Assembly: GCA_013396655.1 (NCBI GenBank)
Contig: WBMV01009170.1
Coordinates: 496,001-560,000 of the forward strand
Direction: 5' to 3'
Origin: Campylorhamphus procurvoides
Lineage: Eukaryota > Chordata > Aves > Passeriformes > Dendrocolaptidae
Length of the DNA stretch: 64,000 bases
Shown here piece after piece: positions 51,301 to 62,431 of this stretch; within the stretch, counting starts at the first letter, position 1, and the number at the start of each line of letters is the position of its first letter. A program made the translations under genes and the position numbers. The notes beneath the pieces were generated by a model. It worked only from the letters and a program-made list of their open reading frames with translations, made no database searches and was not told where the DNA came from.

Positions 51301-51409
51301 GAGTTTCTCTCTCCTTCTTCTTTTCTCCTCCTTTCTCTAGGCCTCGTCATAGAGCTAACCTGCTCTTTCTGCTCTGTCTCCTCTGCCCCCCTGTTCCAGG
51401 GCTCATCTG
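51301..51409 (+). other. Two tandem splice-acceptor-like sites, candidate exon
   Basis: A 38-nt pyrimidine tract ends in TTTCTCTAG at 51340, and a second pyrimidine stretch ends in CTGTTCCAG at about 51400. A weak donor (CTG|GTAACT) follows near 51410. Two of three frames are open from the first acceptor. Acceptor strength is high but the donor is weak, and pyrimidine-rich DNA yields such signals by chance, so this is a low-confidence candidate. Confidence 0.15.
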
Positions 51410-51859
51410 GTAACTAAGCTCAGATCCCAAAAGCACCCCAAGCATCAGTGCTTGGGCTGGGACATGTCATCCTCACTTTCACTGTGAAATTTCAACGCTT
51501 GAGCTTGAGCACTTCATCCTCTTATTAGGCAGCTTCAAGATACTGGGAAAAAGTCACCCCTTCCTCTCTTCCTGTCCTCCTAGCCTACATAGCTGCTCTG
51601 AAACCTATGGGCAGCTTTCCCATTGGAAAAGTTAGACTTAGCTAATTAATAATTTGACACCAGTGATGTATGATACTCTCCTGTGTATTTTTTCCACATG
51701 ATTTTAGTCCTAAGAAGAATGGAAAAATCCAGAAAGAGAGATTTCTCATTGTCTATTTCTAGCCTCCCGAGGGTTTCACATGTACCATATGAAATTGTAA
51801 ATTATCAATTAATTCACTAAACAGGGGAGAAGAGTTCTCATCCTGATGGGAAAATGCTG
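51410..51859. other. Non-coding DNA before CR1
   Basis: Nothing recognisable; 51780-51860 is ordinary AT-rich flank next to the 3' end of the CR1 copy. Confidence 0.6.
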
Positions 51860-53345
51860 AAGGGATAATCCCAGGCTGGAAGAGAGCACAGAAGGTCATC
51901 TGGACCAACCTGCTCAAGCAGGGTCATCCTAGAGCACATTGCACAGGATTGTGTCCAGACAATTCTTGAGTATCTCCCTTGAGGGAGACTCCACAACCTC
52001 TCTGAGCAGTCTGTTCTAGTGTGCGGTCATGTGCACAGTAAGGAAGTTTTTCCTCGTGTTTGGGTGGAACTTCCTGCATCAGTTTCTGCCCACTGCCTCT
52101 CGTCCTACTGCTGTGCACCACTGAGAGGAGCCGTGCTCCATCCTCCTCACATCCTTTAGGTATTTATACACATTAACAAGGTCCTCTCTCAGTTGCCTGT
52201 TCTCAAGGCTGAACAGGCCCAGCTCCTTCAGTCTTTCCTCAATAAGAGAGATGCTCCAGACCCTTGACCAATTTAGTAGCTCTCTGCTAGACCTGCTCCA
52301 GGAGCTCCTCTGTCTTACTCTGGAGCCCAGAATTGCCTGCAGCCTTCCAAATGCAGCCCCACCAGGGCTGAGTCACCTCCCTCAACCTTCTGGCAATGCT
52401 TTTTTTAATACACTCCAGGATGCCATTGGCCACCAATTGGCCACCAATGCCTTCTTGGCCACCAGGGCACACTACTGGCTCATGGACAGCTTATTGTCCA
52501 TCAGGACTCCCAGGTCCTTTGCAGAACTGCTTTCCAACAGGTCGGCCCCCAGTGCTGGTGCCCAGGGTTGTTCCTCCCCAGGTCCAGGACCCTGCATTTG
52601 CCTTTATTGAATTTCGTGAGGATTTTCTCTGCCCCTCTCTCCAACCTGCTGAGATCCTTCTGAAGGGCTGCACATCCCGCTGGGGTATTGGGTGCTCCTC
52701 CAGCTTTGTGTCATTAGTGAACTTGCTCAGGAGGCATCTGCCCTTCTATCCAAGTCATTGGTGACTAAGTTAAACAATACTGGTCCCAGTATTTCGAACC
52801 TTGGGGGACACCATTAGTGCTGGGCCTCCAACTATACACTGAACCACTGATAACTCTGGGATCTGTCACTCAGCCATTTCTCAGTCCATCCCACTGTCCA
52901 CTCATCCAACCCTCACTTCTTGTCTGTGAGCGTTTCATGAGAGACAGTGTCAAAAGCCTTGCTGAAGACAAGGTAGACAGTATCCACAGCTCTCCCTTCA
53001 TCTGTCCAGGTAGTTGTTTCCTTGTAGAAATCTATCAGGTTGGTGAAACATGAGTTACCTTTAGTGAACCCATGTTGGCCACATCTGATCACCTGCTTGT
53101 CTTCCATGTGGATGGAGACAATCTCTAGTACGGGGCACTCCATCAGCTTCCAGGTGTTGAGGTGAGGCTGACGGCTCATAGTTCTGGGTCCTCCCTCTTG
53201 CCCTTTTTGAAGACTGGAGTGGCATTTGCTTTCTTCCAGTCCTATGTAATACTGCATGTCATTGCCACTAAATGCAGGACTGTAGCACTTCGGGGCAAGC
53301 TCTTCTAAAATGCATGGGTCTTCAAACTGATGGCAGTGCACAAGT
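51860..53345 (-). mobile_element. 5'-truncated CR1 LINE, minus strand
   Basis: Read on the minus strand it runs from within the reverse transcriptase domain to the 3' tail. In order one sees the fingers/palm region (HGFTKGNSC, DEGRAVDTVYLVFSKAFDTV), the catalytic-site region, the LGVLVD-like block, the conserved LRELGLFSLE-type region as nucleotide similarity, and the 3' end with TTGGTCCAGATGACCTT and CCAGCCTGGGATTAT. CR1 is a non-LTR retrotransposon that encodes an endonuclease and reverse transcriptase; everything upstream of the mid reverse transcriptase is missing, the usual 5' truncation. Stops and frameshifts break the frame after residue ~150. It is a dead copy. The 5' limit near 53345 is judged by eye. 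Confidence 0.9.
52913..53345 (-). pseudogene. CR1 reverse transcriptase fragment (ORF2 remnant)
   Basis: This is the longest open piece of the CR1 copy. The translation on minus contains KKGQEGGPRTMSRQPHL, MEDKQVIRCGQHGFTKGNSC and EGRAVDTVYLVFSKAFDT, all standard CR1 reverse transcriptase blocks. The aspartate expected before FSKAF is replaced by V (YLVFSKAFD rather than YLDFSKAFD), removing a metal-binding residue. Further on (52710-52721), outside this frame, the catalytic FADD reads FTND, so a second catalytic aspartate is lost. The copy cannot be active. Confidence 0.85.
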
Positions 53346-55555
53346 GGCTGCAATCCACAACACAGTTTCAAAATGGAGACAGGTTAATTTTTATAAGGAA
53401 AACCACGTAAATAAAGTTTTTCTATGGAGGCTTCATGTCCTCATAATCCTAGGAAAGCAAGAAAATGCAGTGATCTTCCGCTCTGGGAATCCTCCACTGC
53501 TGTTTTTTTTCTGCCTGCCAAGAGAAGGATACATTTTCTTTCATGCCCAGGGCTTGCCCTAATTCTGTGAGCAGGATTTCAGCTGTACCTGCAGAGGTGG
53601 GGCAGCATCTGCCTCCAAAACAATAACTCACTGCTGAATGCAAGGCACTGAGTTCAGCCTTTTCCAGCTGTACTTTAGTTAAGTCTTCCAGATCTGATTC
53701 CTGAACTGGGGCTAACACTAATTACAGCAGAGAACATATATATTTATATTTTACAAAACTTTCTGACTGTTGTACACTGTAGCACTTTCCCTCCTGAATT
53801 TCATGTATATAGAGCAAATCATCCTCATGTTGTTTTTGGGGTATTTTAGTGGCCGTAAGCTTAAATAGAGCAAGCATCAAAAATAAGTGCTTGATTCATT
53901 GTATATAATTTTCTGTATTCCAGTTGTTCATATGTAGTCTGATTAGTTTTTTGTATTGTTAAGAGGAGAAAGCCTGATGTGACATTGCAAGAAATATAAA
54001 ACAGGAAGAATTTTGTTGTGAAGTATAATAACCAGACTCTTTAAAACAAATGAAATAGCATAGATGTAAAGTATGTGTCTTCAGCGTTGGAAGGAGGTGG
54101 CTGAGTGGAGTGAGGGGAGTTCTGTAATATTATGGAGGGTGCACAGAAGATGATTGTTGCTGTTTCTTGCGATTATTTCATTCAAATGTTGCCCTGTAGG
54201 GAGAAAAACTTCAGAATAAGCAAAAGAAAGTATTTTTCATTTGAGAAATGGTTAAACTGTTTGTGTTATTACTACAGGTGCAAAATGTTCTTAGGCAGGC
54301 TGAGAAAGTGATGAGAGAAATTTGCAGAGGAGCAATCCATTAAAGGTGGTTAGGCAAAAAAGGCACTACGTCTGATGCAAGATGTTCCAAAATCCCATAG
54401 TTCTGTAAGAAGGTGTTCTAGGGAACTGGCAGGGTTGTAGCCTTCCGGACAGGTTCTCTGGGGCACTGTTGGGGGCAGGACTGCCAGGTCACACACACAA
54501 TGGTCTTACTCTGCATGTTGTTCTCAGGTACTAAGGTGCAGATTGTGCCAGTGGTGTGGCTGGCAGCCAGACAAGCTGCTGTGTGCGGTGCCATGGAGGT
54601 TCTGGACAGCAGAGCTGTCCATATGCAGGGGATCACAGGCCACTGGGATGTAGCCAGACTCCTCAGGACCTTCTGGGTTATGCCATGAGCCAAAACTACA
54701 GACCAAAATCAGAAGGTTACTATTCCTGGCATTGATGATAGTTTCTTCAGAGGATTTTTACCTTCTGTCACTTATTAGTAGAATTACAGTGCAGATTCAT
54801 CTTTGTCATTTTGGGGTTTGCCTTTTGGGATTTTTTTGTTTGCTTTTTTGTAATGCTCTGTTTGCTGTAATCTTATAGAGTAAGGAATGAAAAATCCTTC
54901 TAGACATTGCGTGTTCTATAAAATAAATAGACATGTTCACACGTGGAGTCAGATAAAACAAACCAGTACAAATTGGAATGGAAACAGACACACTTGTGTG
55001 TGAAAGTATAATGCTTAAATATACTGCAGGAGCTATAGTGCAGTTGTATCTAGGAAACACCCTCCTTCCCTCCCCCCAACATCTGCTCCTCTGAATCTCC
55101 ATTTTGGACATGTTTAAAAATAAACCAAACTACATTAATGTTCACCTGAAATCTAGTCAGTAATGAGGTAAGACATTAAAGAAGGAGTTGCCAAACAGTT
55201 GAACACTATCCAGCATTAAATACCTCTTTTACCTGTTATTTTTGTTAGAAAGATCTGCCCGGTTTACAGCAACCAGAAGTCCATTGGTGGCCTAGTAACC
55301 ATCCAAACCATGAATATTTTTAATGGGCTTTGTTTGAGAAAAAAGAGAAACATAATTTTCCAGAGGCTAAGAACTTTTGCTGAGGACTGAATCCAAGTAA
55401 GCATTTAGCAGTATTCAGAGAACTGGTAGCATTGGATCACTTTACTGCCATCCTTCCTACAGAGCATCTATATCTGTCTGAGACACCCAGGACTGGCTGG
55501 TCAGACATGATAATTTGTATGAAAGTGGATGTGGTACAGAGCTATTGAGTGGCAT
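53346..55555. other. Non-coding DNA between repeats
   Basis: No gene was found. Overlapping frames on both strands at 54418-54706 reflect a GC-richer patch with few stops; they resemble nothing known. Confidence 0.6.
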
Positions 55556-55770
55556 ATTGCAAGGCCATAAGGATGGCCATACTGGACCAGACCTAGTCCA
55601 GCATCCTACCTTGAGCAGTTGCTAACAACAAATGTTTCCTCTGCTTTACTTCCCCAGCTTCCAGCCTTCAGCTGCTCAGAGAATCCCTATCCAGAGCCAG
55701 CTGGTTGCTGTTCAGTAGCCTCTGATTAACCCATCCACCAGGAGTCTGTTTAATCTCTTTTTGAACTGGC
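55556..55770 (+). mobile_element. Ancient amniote interspersed repeat fragment
   Basis: The text GGCCATAAGGATGGCCATAC, TGGACCAGACCTAGTCCAGC and later ATCTCTTTTTGAACTGGC follows the order of a repeat I know from turtles, crocodilians and birds (there typically GGCCATACTGGGTCAGACCAA and TCTTTTTTGAACCC). It has diverged greatly. It is probably a CR1-like LINE end or a SINE; I do not assign a family name. It has no coding potential. Confidence 0.5.
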
Positions 55771-58700
55771 ATTTCTCTTCAAATCCTCATAAAAGCATTT
55801 TCATGACTCTTCTCTCTGTACTTGTAATGTGTTCTTGTTTTCAGCCTAGTGGGAGTTTAGACAGTTGTGTCAAAACTGCCTCAAACAGGGAAGATATGAA
55901 GATAAAAGAATTTAAAAACAGAAATATGTGCTTTCCCAGAGAAACTTCATTCTCTTAACTGCTACCTTGTGTCTTGGATGCTGTAATATGCTTCGTCTTT
56001 GTTCCCCATGGTGGAGATGAATGCTGTGTCTCTACTTTTCAAGGTGACTCTTTAAAAGTTTTTTACTGTATCTTTGCTGTGCTTGCAGAGACTTCACAGG
56101 TGATTTTCCTTTCCTGGTTCTGGTGTGCAGAACTATATACCATGAATTATAGACTTCCTTATATTGACAGCTACTTGTAACGGAGTCTGGGGAAAAAGAG
56201 AAGTAAATGTATGCTGTTCAATTCTATACTTGCCGTGTTTGTTTTCTCTCAGCCTGACAGTAGAGGCTTATATAAATGTTACTATTTTGCACTTATAATT
56301 TGTTTATTAAATTATTTTAAGCAGTGAAAGTTATGGTGAGACTCAGAAAAAACACTAGAGATCTTTTTCAGTGGTGGAAATAAAAATTCAGTGCAGTAGT
56401 TTCCATTTGTAGTGTTGTCTTATTCTTAGCTTGATTTTTGTGCTTATCCAAAACCTCTCACTTAAATGAAATTTCAACTGCAACTTCTATTAGAGGAGGT
56501 ACTTTGAGTGACTGAGAGCAGTGGTTCTTGAAGTAATGGCAAAATGAGACTGGTTGCAAGAAGTTAGCGGTTCTGAAACCAGACCCACTGCCTGCCCAGT
56601 GGCCTGACACTATGAATTGAGTCCTTTGATGTAGGGGCCATGTGGCTGTGCAGTGGGATGGCCCTTTCTTGAGGAAGGATTTATTATGGGGAGTAAATAC
56701 GAGGACTAAGCTCTGCTGTGAGTTGCAATGAAGAACAAATCATAAAGGCTAAGCATTTTATTTTACCCAAGTTCATCACATTTAAATGTGAAAAAGCATA
56801 TTTAGAATTTCATGTTTATTAATCTTGTTAGGATTAAGAATGCTTAGGAAACCTGATGAAAATTTTTATTGTATCCAGAACAGCAGTTTTTGAGCCTTTG
56901 TTGTGAGTCTTATGACTTTCCTGTAGCACAGGTGATAATTGTATCCTTGATTTTAATGACTTTCTCCAGCACTGGAAGATGTCAGAAGTCTTTCTGTGAA
57001 CGTTCTATATATCTTTGTCAGTATTTCTTGCTGTGTGGAGCTCAGCTGGCAATGGCTGCATATAACCCACTCGACCTAATTATTGAGAGAGATTTCTGCA
57101 ATAATGTCTGTGCTGGAAGTACATAAACCAAAGACTTAACATGTATTTGTTCATGGAAGCCAAAAGAATAAGAAATAATAAATTAGTTATTTATTCATAA
57201 TAATTTATAAGTAATTGCTAAGTAAAATATGAGGGGTAGAAATGGATATAATTAAAAAACAACAACAACCCCCTTCCCCCCAAAGAAAACATTATGATGT
57301 TTAAATGAAAATAAAATGTTTTCTCTAAGGAGACCAGCAAAAAAATGCACTATTTTCTTTCGTTGTTTAGTCTGAGAAATGGTTAACTGCAAATATCATT
57401 ATTTTCTTAGCTTTAAATTTGCAAATAATGGAAGAGGAATAGCTGTAAATCAATTAATTAACAAGTCCAGCTCATGAACCATCACTTAACTACTTTGTAG
57501 TGGCCTATTGTGTCACCTAGATACATTTTGTGATGTTATGATAGGTTGTCCTCCATGCTTGCTATAATTATGATAAACTAACTCCTTAGAAGATGTTCCA
57601 ACAGATTGACTGTGTCCATGTACTTATATTGCATCAGTATACTGAGAAAGTAACCCAAAATATTCAGCTGAAAGTAAGGATGTTTATACCACTTTATTTT
57701 TTTTTAATCAATAAGTAATCTCGGTTATGCTAAATCTTGTAGAAATTTTTTTCTAAGATAATATTTCTCCATGTTTGCCCCTCATTAACATATGTGTAAA
57801 GTGTGTCCTGTGGCTGCTTGTGGGCTGTGCAGCCGGGATGGAGAAGCAGGAGACCAGCCAGAGGAAGGACTTAGAATATAATTCCATGTCAGTCCATAGC
57901 TCTGATATGTAGAAGATTTCTGTATCATTTCATTGCTTCCTGGGCTTGCCCCCACCCCGCTCCACACCACAGTTCTCTACAAACGTGAACCTTGCAGGTT
58001 TGCTTGTGCCCTCTTTTCCCCATCTGCCAGCTTTACTGCAGGAAAGCAGTCAAATTCTCATGGTCAATCTTTAATTATGCTTATTTGAAGAATGATGGCA
58101 TTACATTTCATTATGACATGAATAATTTCCTTAGGCCTCTCAAACCTTTGATGCATGACAAGCTGATCTTGAATGGAAGTTGAACACCTCTGTGTAATTA
58201 CTTGAATAGAAGGTAGGGATGGAGGGTGACACAGCAATCTGGAAAACAGCAGGTGCCTACATAAGGGCTTATGCTAATCAAAATCTAGAAATGTAAAATG
58301 CTACTGTATTCAAATAGTTACTTGTATACTTTTTAATTAATTTTTTCGAACATGGTGTTTTCTAGTGCTTTATTAGTTTTATTTAAAAATATAGGGTTGT
58401 AGAATAAGGAAAGCATTCTCTTCTTTAACTTCTTTTAAAATATCTCAATTTTTAAGAACAGTTGTTGCCTCCAACTTCTTCTTTGGAAGTTTGTTCCAGA
58501 ATCCTCCTCCTTTGATGGCTATAGATTTCATTCTAGGCAAAGCCAATTTATTTTTCTAAAATGAATGTGGAATTAAATGCTTTTCTGAAGAGTTATCTGT
58601 GAAGTCTGGTTTTTAGCAACCATCCCTGTTCTCATCAGGTGCTTGTGCACATTTCCTCACTTTTTGTCATATGCCCTAGAGTGGAAATTTTGATGCTCTT

Positions 58701-59530
58701 CTGTTTTTTTACTGCCACTGCATATTGAATCAGAGTCATAAAAAGACGGCATGCTCAGGCACCAAGCCAAGTCTTTCCTTCTGCCTTGTCTCTCAGACAT
58801 AGTATTATTGTCCTTGGCTCTTCCATGGCTTTGCTGTACAAAGATACAGTACCACACAGTTTGAATGTGCTCTTATAGGTGATTGGTTCTAGTGCAGTTT
58901 AGAGCACCATGGCAAGTCTTTAAGTCCTATTGTCCTTCTATCCCTGCCCTTCTATAGGTGCATGGGAGTCTAAGAGGTAATTTGTTAGGGGCATGTCTTT
59001 AAAGATTTCAGTTAAGAGAAGTTAAAAGTAATATTCTGTCCCACTTCTGTTTCTGCAGACCCAGAAGTAAGTCTGCTGAGGTCTTTAACATTATGTAAGT
59101 ATGAAACTAACACCTCTTCTTGGCCTTCATTCTCACAGCTCTCAGGCCTCATGAAGTCAATTATTCTAAAGCACAAACAGGGACAATCTGGCTTTTACTT
59201 GTTCTTCTAGTACATGGCTGATGAGAGAACATGTGGTGGAGTGGGCCATGATAATCACAAATCAACAAAACGTCTTCAAGACAGGGACATCAACTGGAGT
59301 ATTTGTCGGTTTAATCTGAGTAAAAGTCAGTAAGCCCTCTCATGGGATACTTATTGTTAAGATTTTTCTGTTGAGGTTCACTTGACCCTGGTGATGTTAG
59401 GTGTAGCAATGAAGAGGCATGTGTGAACCTACTGGGTTTGTCATGGCTCTGAAAGCTCATCAAACATATTTAATGATGAGCAGGAAAAAATCCTATCTGG
59501 TAGATAGGATACCTCTGTGGTATTTTGCTT
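55771..59530. other. Non-coding DNA
   Basis: No gene or recognised repeat was found. Small plus-strand frames at 55761-55958, 55974-56180 and 56869-57126 are not supported by splice or promoter signals. A short (AAC)n-plus-C-rich patch occurs at 57260-57285. Confidence 0.6.
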
Positions 59531-59733
59531 TGTCATGGTTCTGGAGTTCAGAGTATTATAAATTGCGACTACAAAAAGTCATTTCCAATCAGAATTTATT
59601 TTTGTTAATTGTAGCAAGTAAGATACGAGCAAAATACAGCGCTGGACGGCGGGGGGCCTCTGCCCACCAACAGCCGTACTGATCAGTCCGAACTGGGTCT
59701 TTTTATTTAGTCTTGGTTCCGCTTTTGTGACTT

Positions 59734-59781
59734 GTCTTGTCATCATGACTTGCTTCTGTCTTGTCACCATGACTTGCTTTT
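59734..59781 (-). repeat. Two tandem copies of a 24-bp unit
   Basis: GTCTTGTCATCATGACTTGC continues to 59757 and is repeated at 59758-59781 with two substitutions. It lies just upstream of the TATA-like element on the LTR's strand, the usual place for duplicated LTR enhancer units. Confidence 0.9.
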
Positions 59782-59838
59782 TTCTTAGGGTCTTCACTCT
59801 TTACTTGGTGGTCGTGGTGTTGAGACACGTAGTCTTCT

Positions 59839-59873
59839 GTTAGGCAACTTCTTGGTTGTTAGGCAATTCTTCT
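59839..59873 (-). repeat. Duplicated 16-bp GTTAGGCAA unit
   Basis: GTTAGGCAACTTCTTG (59839-59854) recurs as GTTAGGCAATTCTTCT (59858-59873). It is part of the same repeat-rich U3-like zone. Confidence 0.85.
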
Positions 59874-59925
59874 GATCGATCACTATATATAGTCTTATTT
59901 TTGCTTGTATTGCTTTTATTCTGTA

Positions 59926-59993
59926 AGCTAAGCAGTTTTGTAAGCTCTAGCAGCTTTGCAAGCTTCAAGATTTTAACAGTTTCGCAAACTTTT
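59926..59993 (-). repeat. Three degenerate copies of a ~17-20-bp unit
   Basis: Related words GCAGTTTTGTAAGCT, GCAGCTTTGCAAGCTT and ACAGTTTCGCAAACTT follow one another. They resemble a decayed tandem enhancer array within the LTR. Confidence 0.65.
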
Positions 59994-60150
59994 GTGGTTT
60001 GAATGTTACAAATTTTGCTTAGACACTTCTGCTTTTAATTCCTCTTGTAATTTTCTTCACTTTATAAGTACTACTTTTAGTTAAAGTTAGAACAAGCTAT
60101 TCGCACAAACTTTACATAAAAACAATTAATAAACAATGTAATTTTCCACA

Positions 60151-62431
60151 AGAGCAGATAGCCTCAAAAAGTGTCCTCTGGCCTTTGAGCCAAAGAACAA
60201 TTAAAATCCTGTGGTCTAAAGATTCCTCTGGAGGCTGAAGTCTAGGACAGCCTTAAAGTTGCTCTTGTCTCATTCACTCAGAACTGAGCAAGTTAGGCTG
60301 TCTTGTTGGTACTGAAATGGCACAGTGCTGACTTTTTTTCTTTCTGTTTCAGTTTGCTGGACCTTTTTTGACCTTCAGAGGGTTTCTGTCCAATGTGAAT
60401 ACAATGGTGTTCTTTACTGGAGTCCAGCTTATGGAAACACTACTGTAGTCAGTCATTAAACTCAAGAAAGTTGGCTTTTGGTTGAACTCTTTATTTAGTG
60501 AGGCTGACCAGTTCCTTCTGAAAATCCAAATTTTGGTGCCTAGCCTTCTTCAGTATATGAATGAGTTCCAGATTTATATAGAGTTGACTCAGGTCTAGTG
60601 GCCTCCTTAGCATAAAATTAGAGTGTGGCAGGAAACCTGACAGCAGGAAACCTCTCGTTTGGTTTTCTGTCAGGTTCCAGAATCCACTCTTCATTTGAGC
60701 CTCTTGGCAATGAGATGGGCATGACGCAACAATAAGATTTCTCAGGTTACCAGGACTGCTGGTGTAGCCAAGCACAGCAGCATGGCTGCAGTGGGAAACA
60801 TCATATTTGGTACAAGCAGATGAAGCTTGTGAAAAGCTAATAGAAAATAAATTTAATTTCTTTTTGGCTTTGAGATACTTAAGAATATGAAGAGAAGGTG
60901 GTCCAACTGGATTTTTTGAATCAGAGAAAGAAACATCTGGACTGGGATGGCTCTAAGGAGTTGTAATGGACAGTGGGGACGAACTCACAGCATACAAATG
61001 GAACTTATTTTGCATTTCAGTTTAAAAAAATGCCACAGGAAAAAAGTTGAAAATTAATTTCAGTACTTTAATAGCATGCAATTATTTTAATTGAATTCTA
61101 AGGCTAGTTCTAGCAACCTTAAATTGCAGTGGTCAGAAAGGCTTATTTTGTGGTAACTTTTATGCCTTACTAACATTAAAAGAAATATTAATTTATGATA
61201 GTGAATCATATACTTATCAGATTTAAATAATGAATGAGTGATGAATCAAATCAGAGATCAGGCAAATCAGTCTGTTTTATTTTACATTTGTCTTCTAGAT
61301 TCGTGGTCCTGAAGCATGTGTGTATACACATGCATTCTCACATATATGTGCAACATACACATCAGTCATTTAGGGACTTTGTCTTCATTTTCTATTTTAC
61401 TTTTTAATGAAATGTTTGCAGATTTTAATGAAATGTTCTTAGACTGATCAGACTTTTTTTTAAAGAAGCTCAAAGAGCTTCTAATGAGCTGTAGCAATAC
61501 AATTGTTAGGGGTTAAATTATTTTGTTATGCAAACCTGAGCAGTTTGTGGAAGTGTTTTTAACTACATCAGCTAAATTCAGAGGCCATATTATAAGAACA
61601 ACCTCTTTATTATAAAAAAATTTAAAAAAAAAATTAAAGACCTTTAAGAGGACCTCTGTAGCAAACTGTCGTGTAGAACAAGGTAACAGATTAATCTAGC
61701 ACCAAAAGTGTTGCTTAAAAAAAAAGCCTTCCTGGACTCACTGGTAATTATTGTGATAAGTCAAATACAGGCTACCTTACTCAGGAGATTCATTGATAAA
61801 ACAGATGCTTATGCAGAAAGGACCACAAGCAGAGTATGAAAAATAAAAAAGGATAAGACAAGAGCAGAGAGAAGTTTAATTCAAAACTAATGAAAACATT
61901 AGAGTACAGCTGCCAGATACTCCATGCAGTAGCAGGATGAGGCCTAAAAAGAGCTTCAGGCATTTGGAATCTCCTCTAACCCATCTGTTTTCTATGAATA
62001 TTAGTTAGTGCTTAGACATTAAGTATTTAGGGCATGCCTACACCACACATGACAAAATGGCACAGCAGTATACCCCAGGAAGCTGGCGGTGTGGTGTGGG
62101 CAGACCGCGTGCCTGTCTGTGTGTGTACAGAGTGCTTCAAGCTCCTGTCCATCTTCCACGCTGTAGACTGCATCGGTTCCTTAGATTTGAGTACAGTGAT
62201 GTTGATTCCCCAAACTGCAGAGCCTCAAATGATTGTCAGCAAATACATGTTCAGATGAGAGTGTTTTCCTCTCTGATCTCAAGTTAAATAGTACATCAGG
62301 ATTTTTTTCCCAAAATTGCAGTCTGGATGGGTTATAAATTGCTCTAAATGCTATCTGTGCAGATTCTTGATATTAAAATTGTTGGGAATTAAAAAAAGTT
62401 ACAGGCCATAAGTAAATCATCCCTACCCAGT
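60151..62431. other. Non-coding AT-rich DNA
   Basis: No gene or clear repeat was found. It holds A/T runs near 61610-61640 and short frames with no recognisable product. Confidence 0.65.

Larger units (their letters stand above)
59531..60150 (-). mobile_element. Probable endogenous retrovirus LTR, minus strand
   Basis: On the minus strand a possible start TGTGGAAAATTACATTG leads through an AT-rich U3-like part into a TATA-like TAAATAAAAAG near 59700-59710, a short GC-rich segment (CTGTTGGTGGGCAGAGGCCC-like, 59640-59675), a poly(A) signal AATAAA near 59597-59602 and a possible end GAACCATGACA. This order (U3, TATA, R, AATAAA, U5, with TG...CA ends) and the length of about 620 bp fit an LTR. 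No retroviral genes flank it. Target-site duplications are not evident, so both ends are provisional. Several short tandem duplications lie in the U3-like part. Confidence 0.55.
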
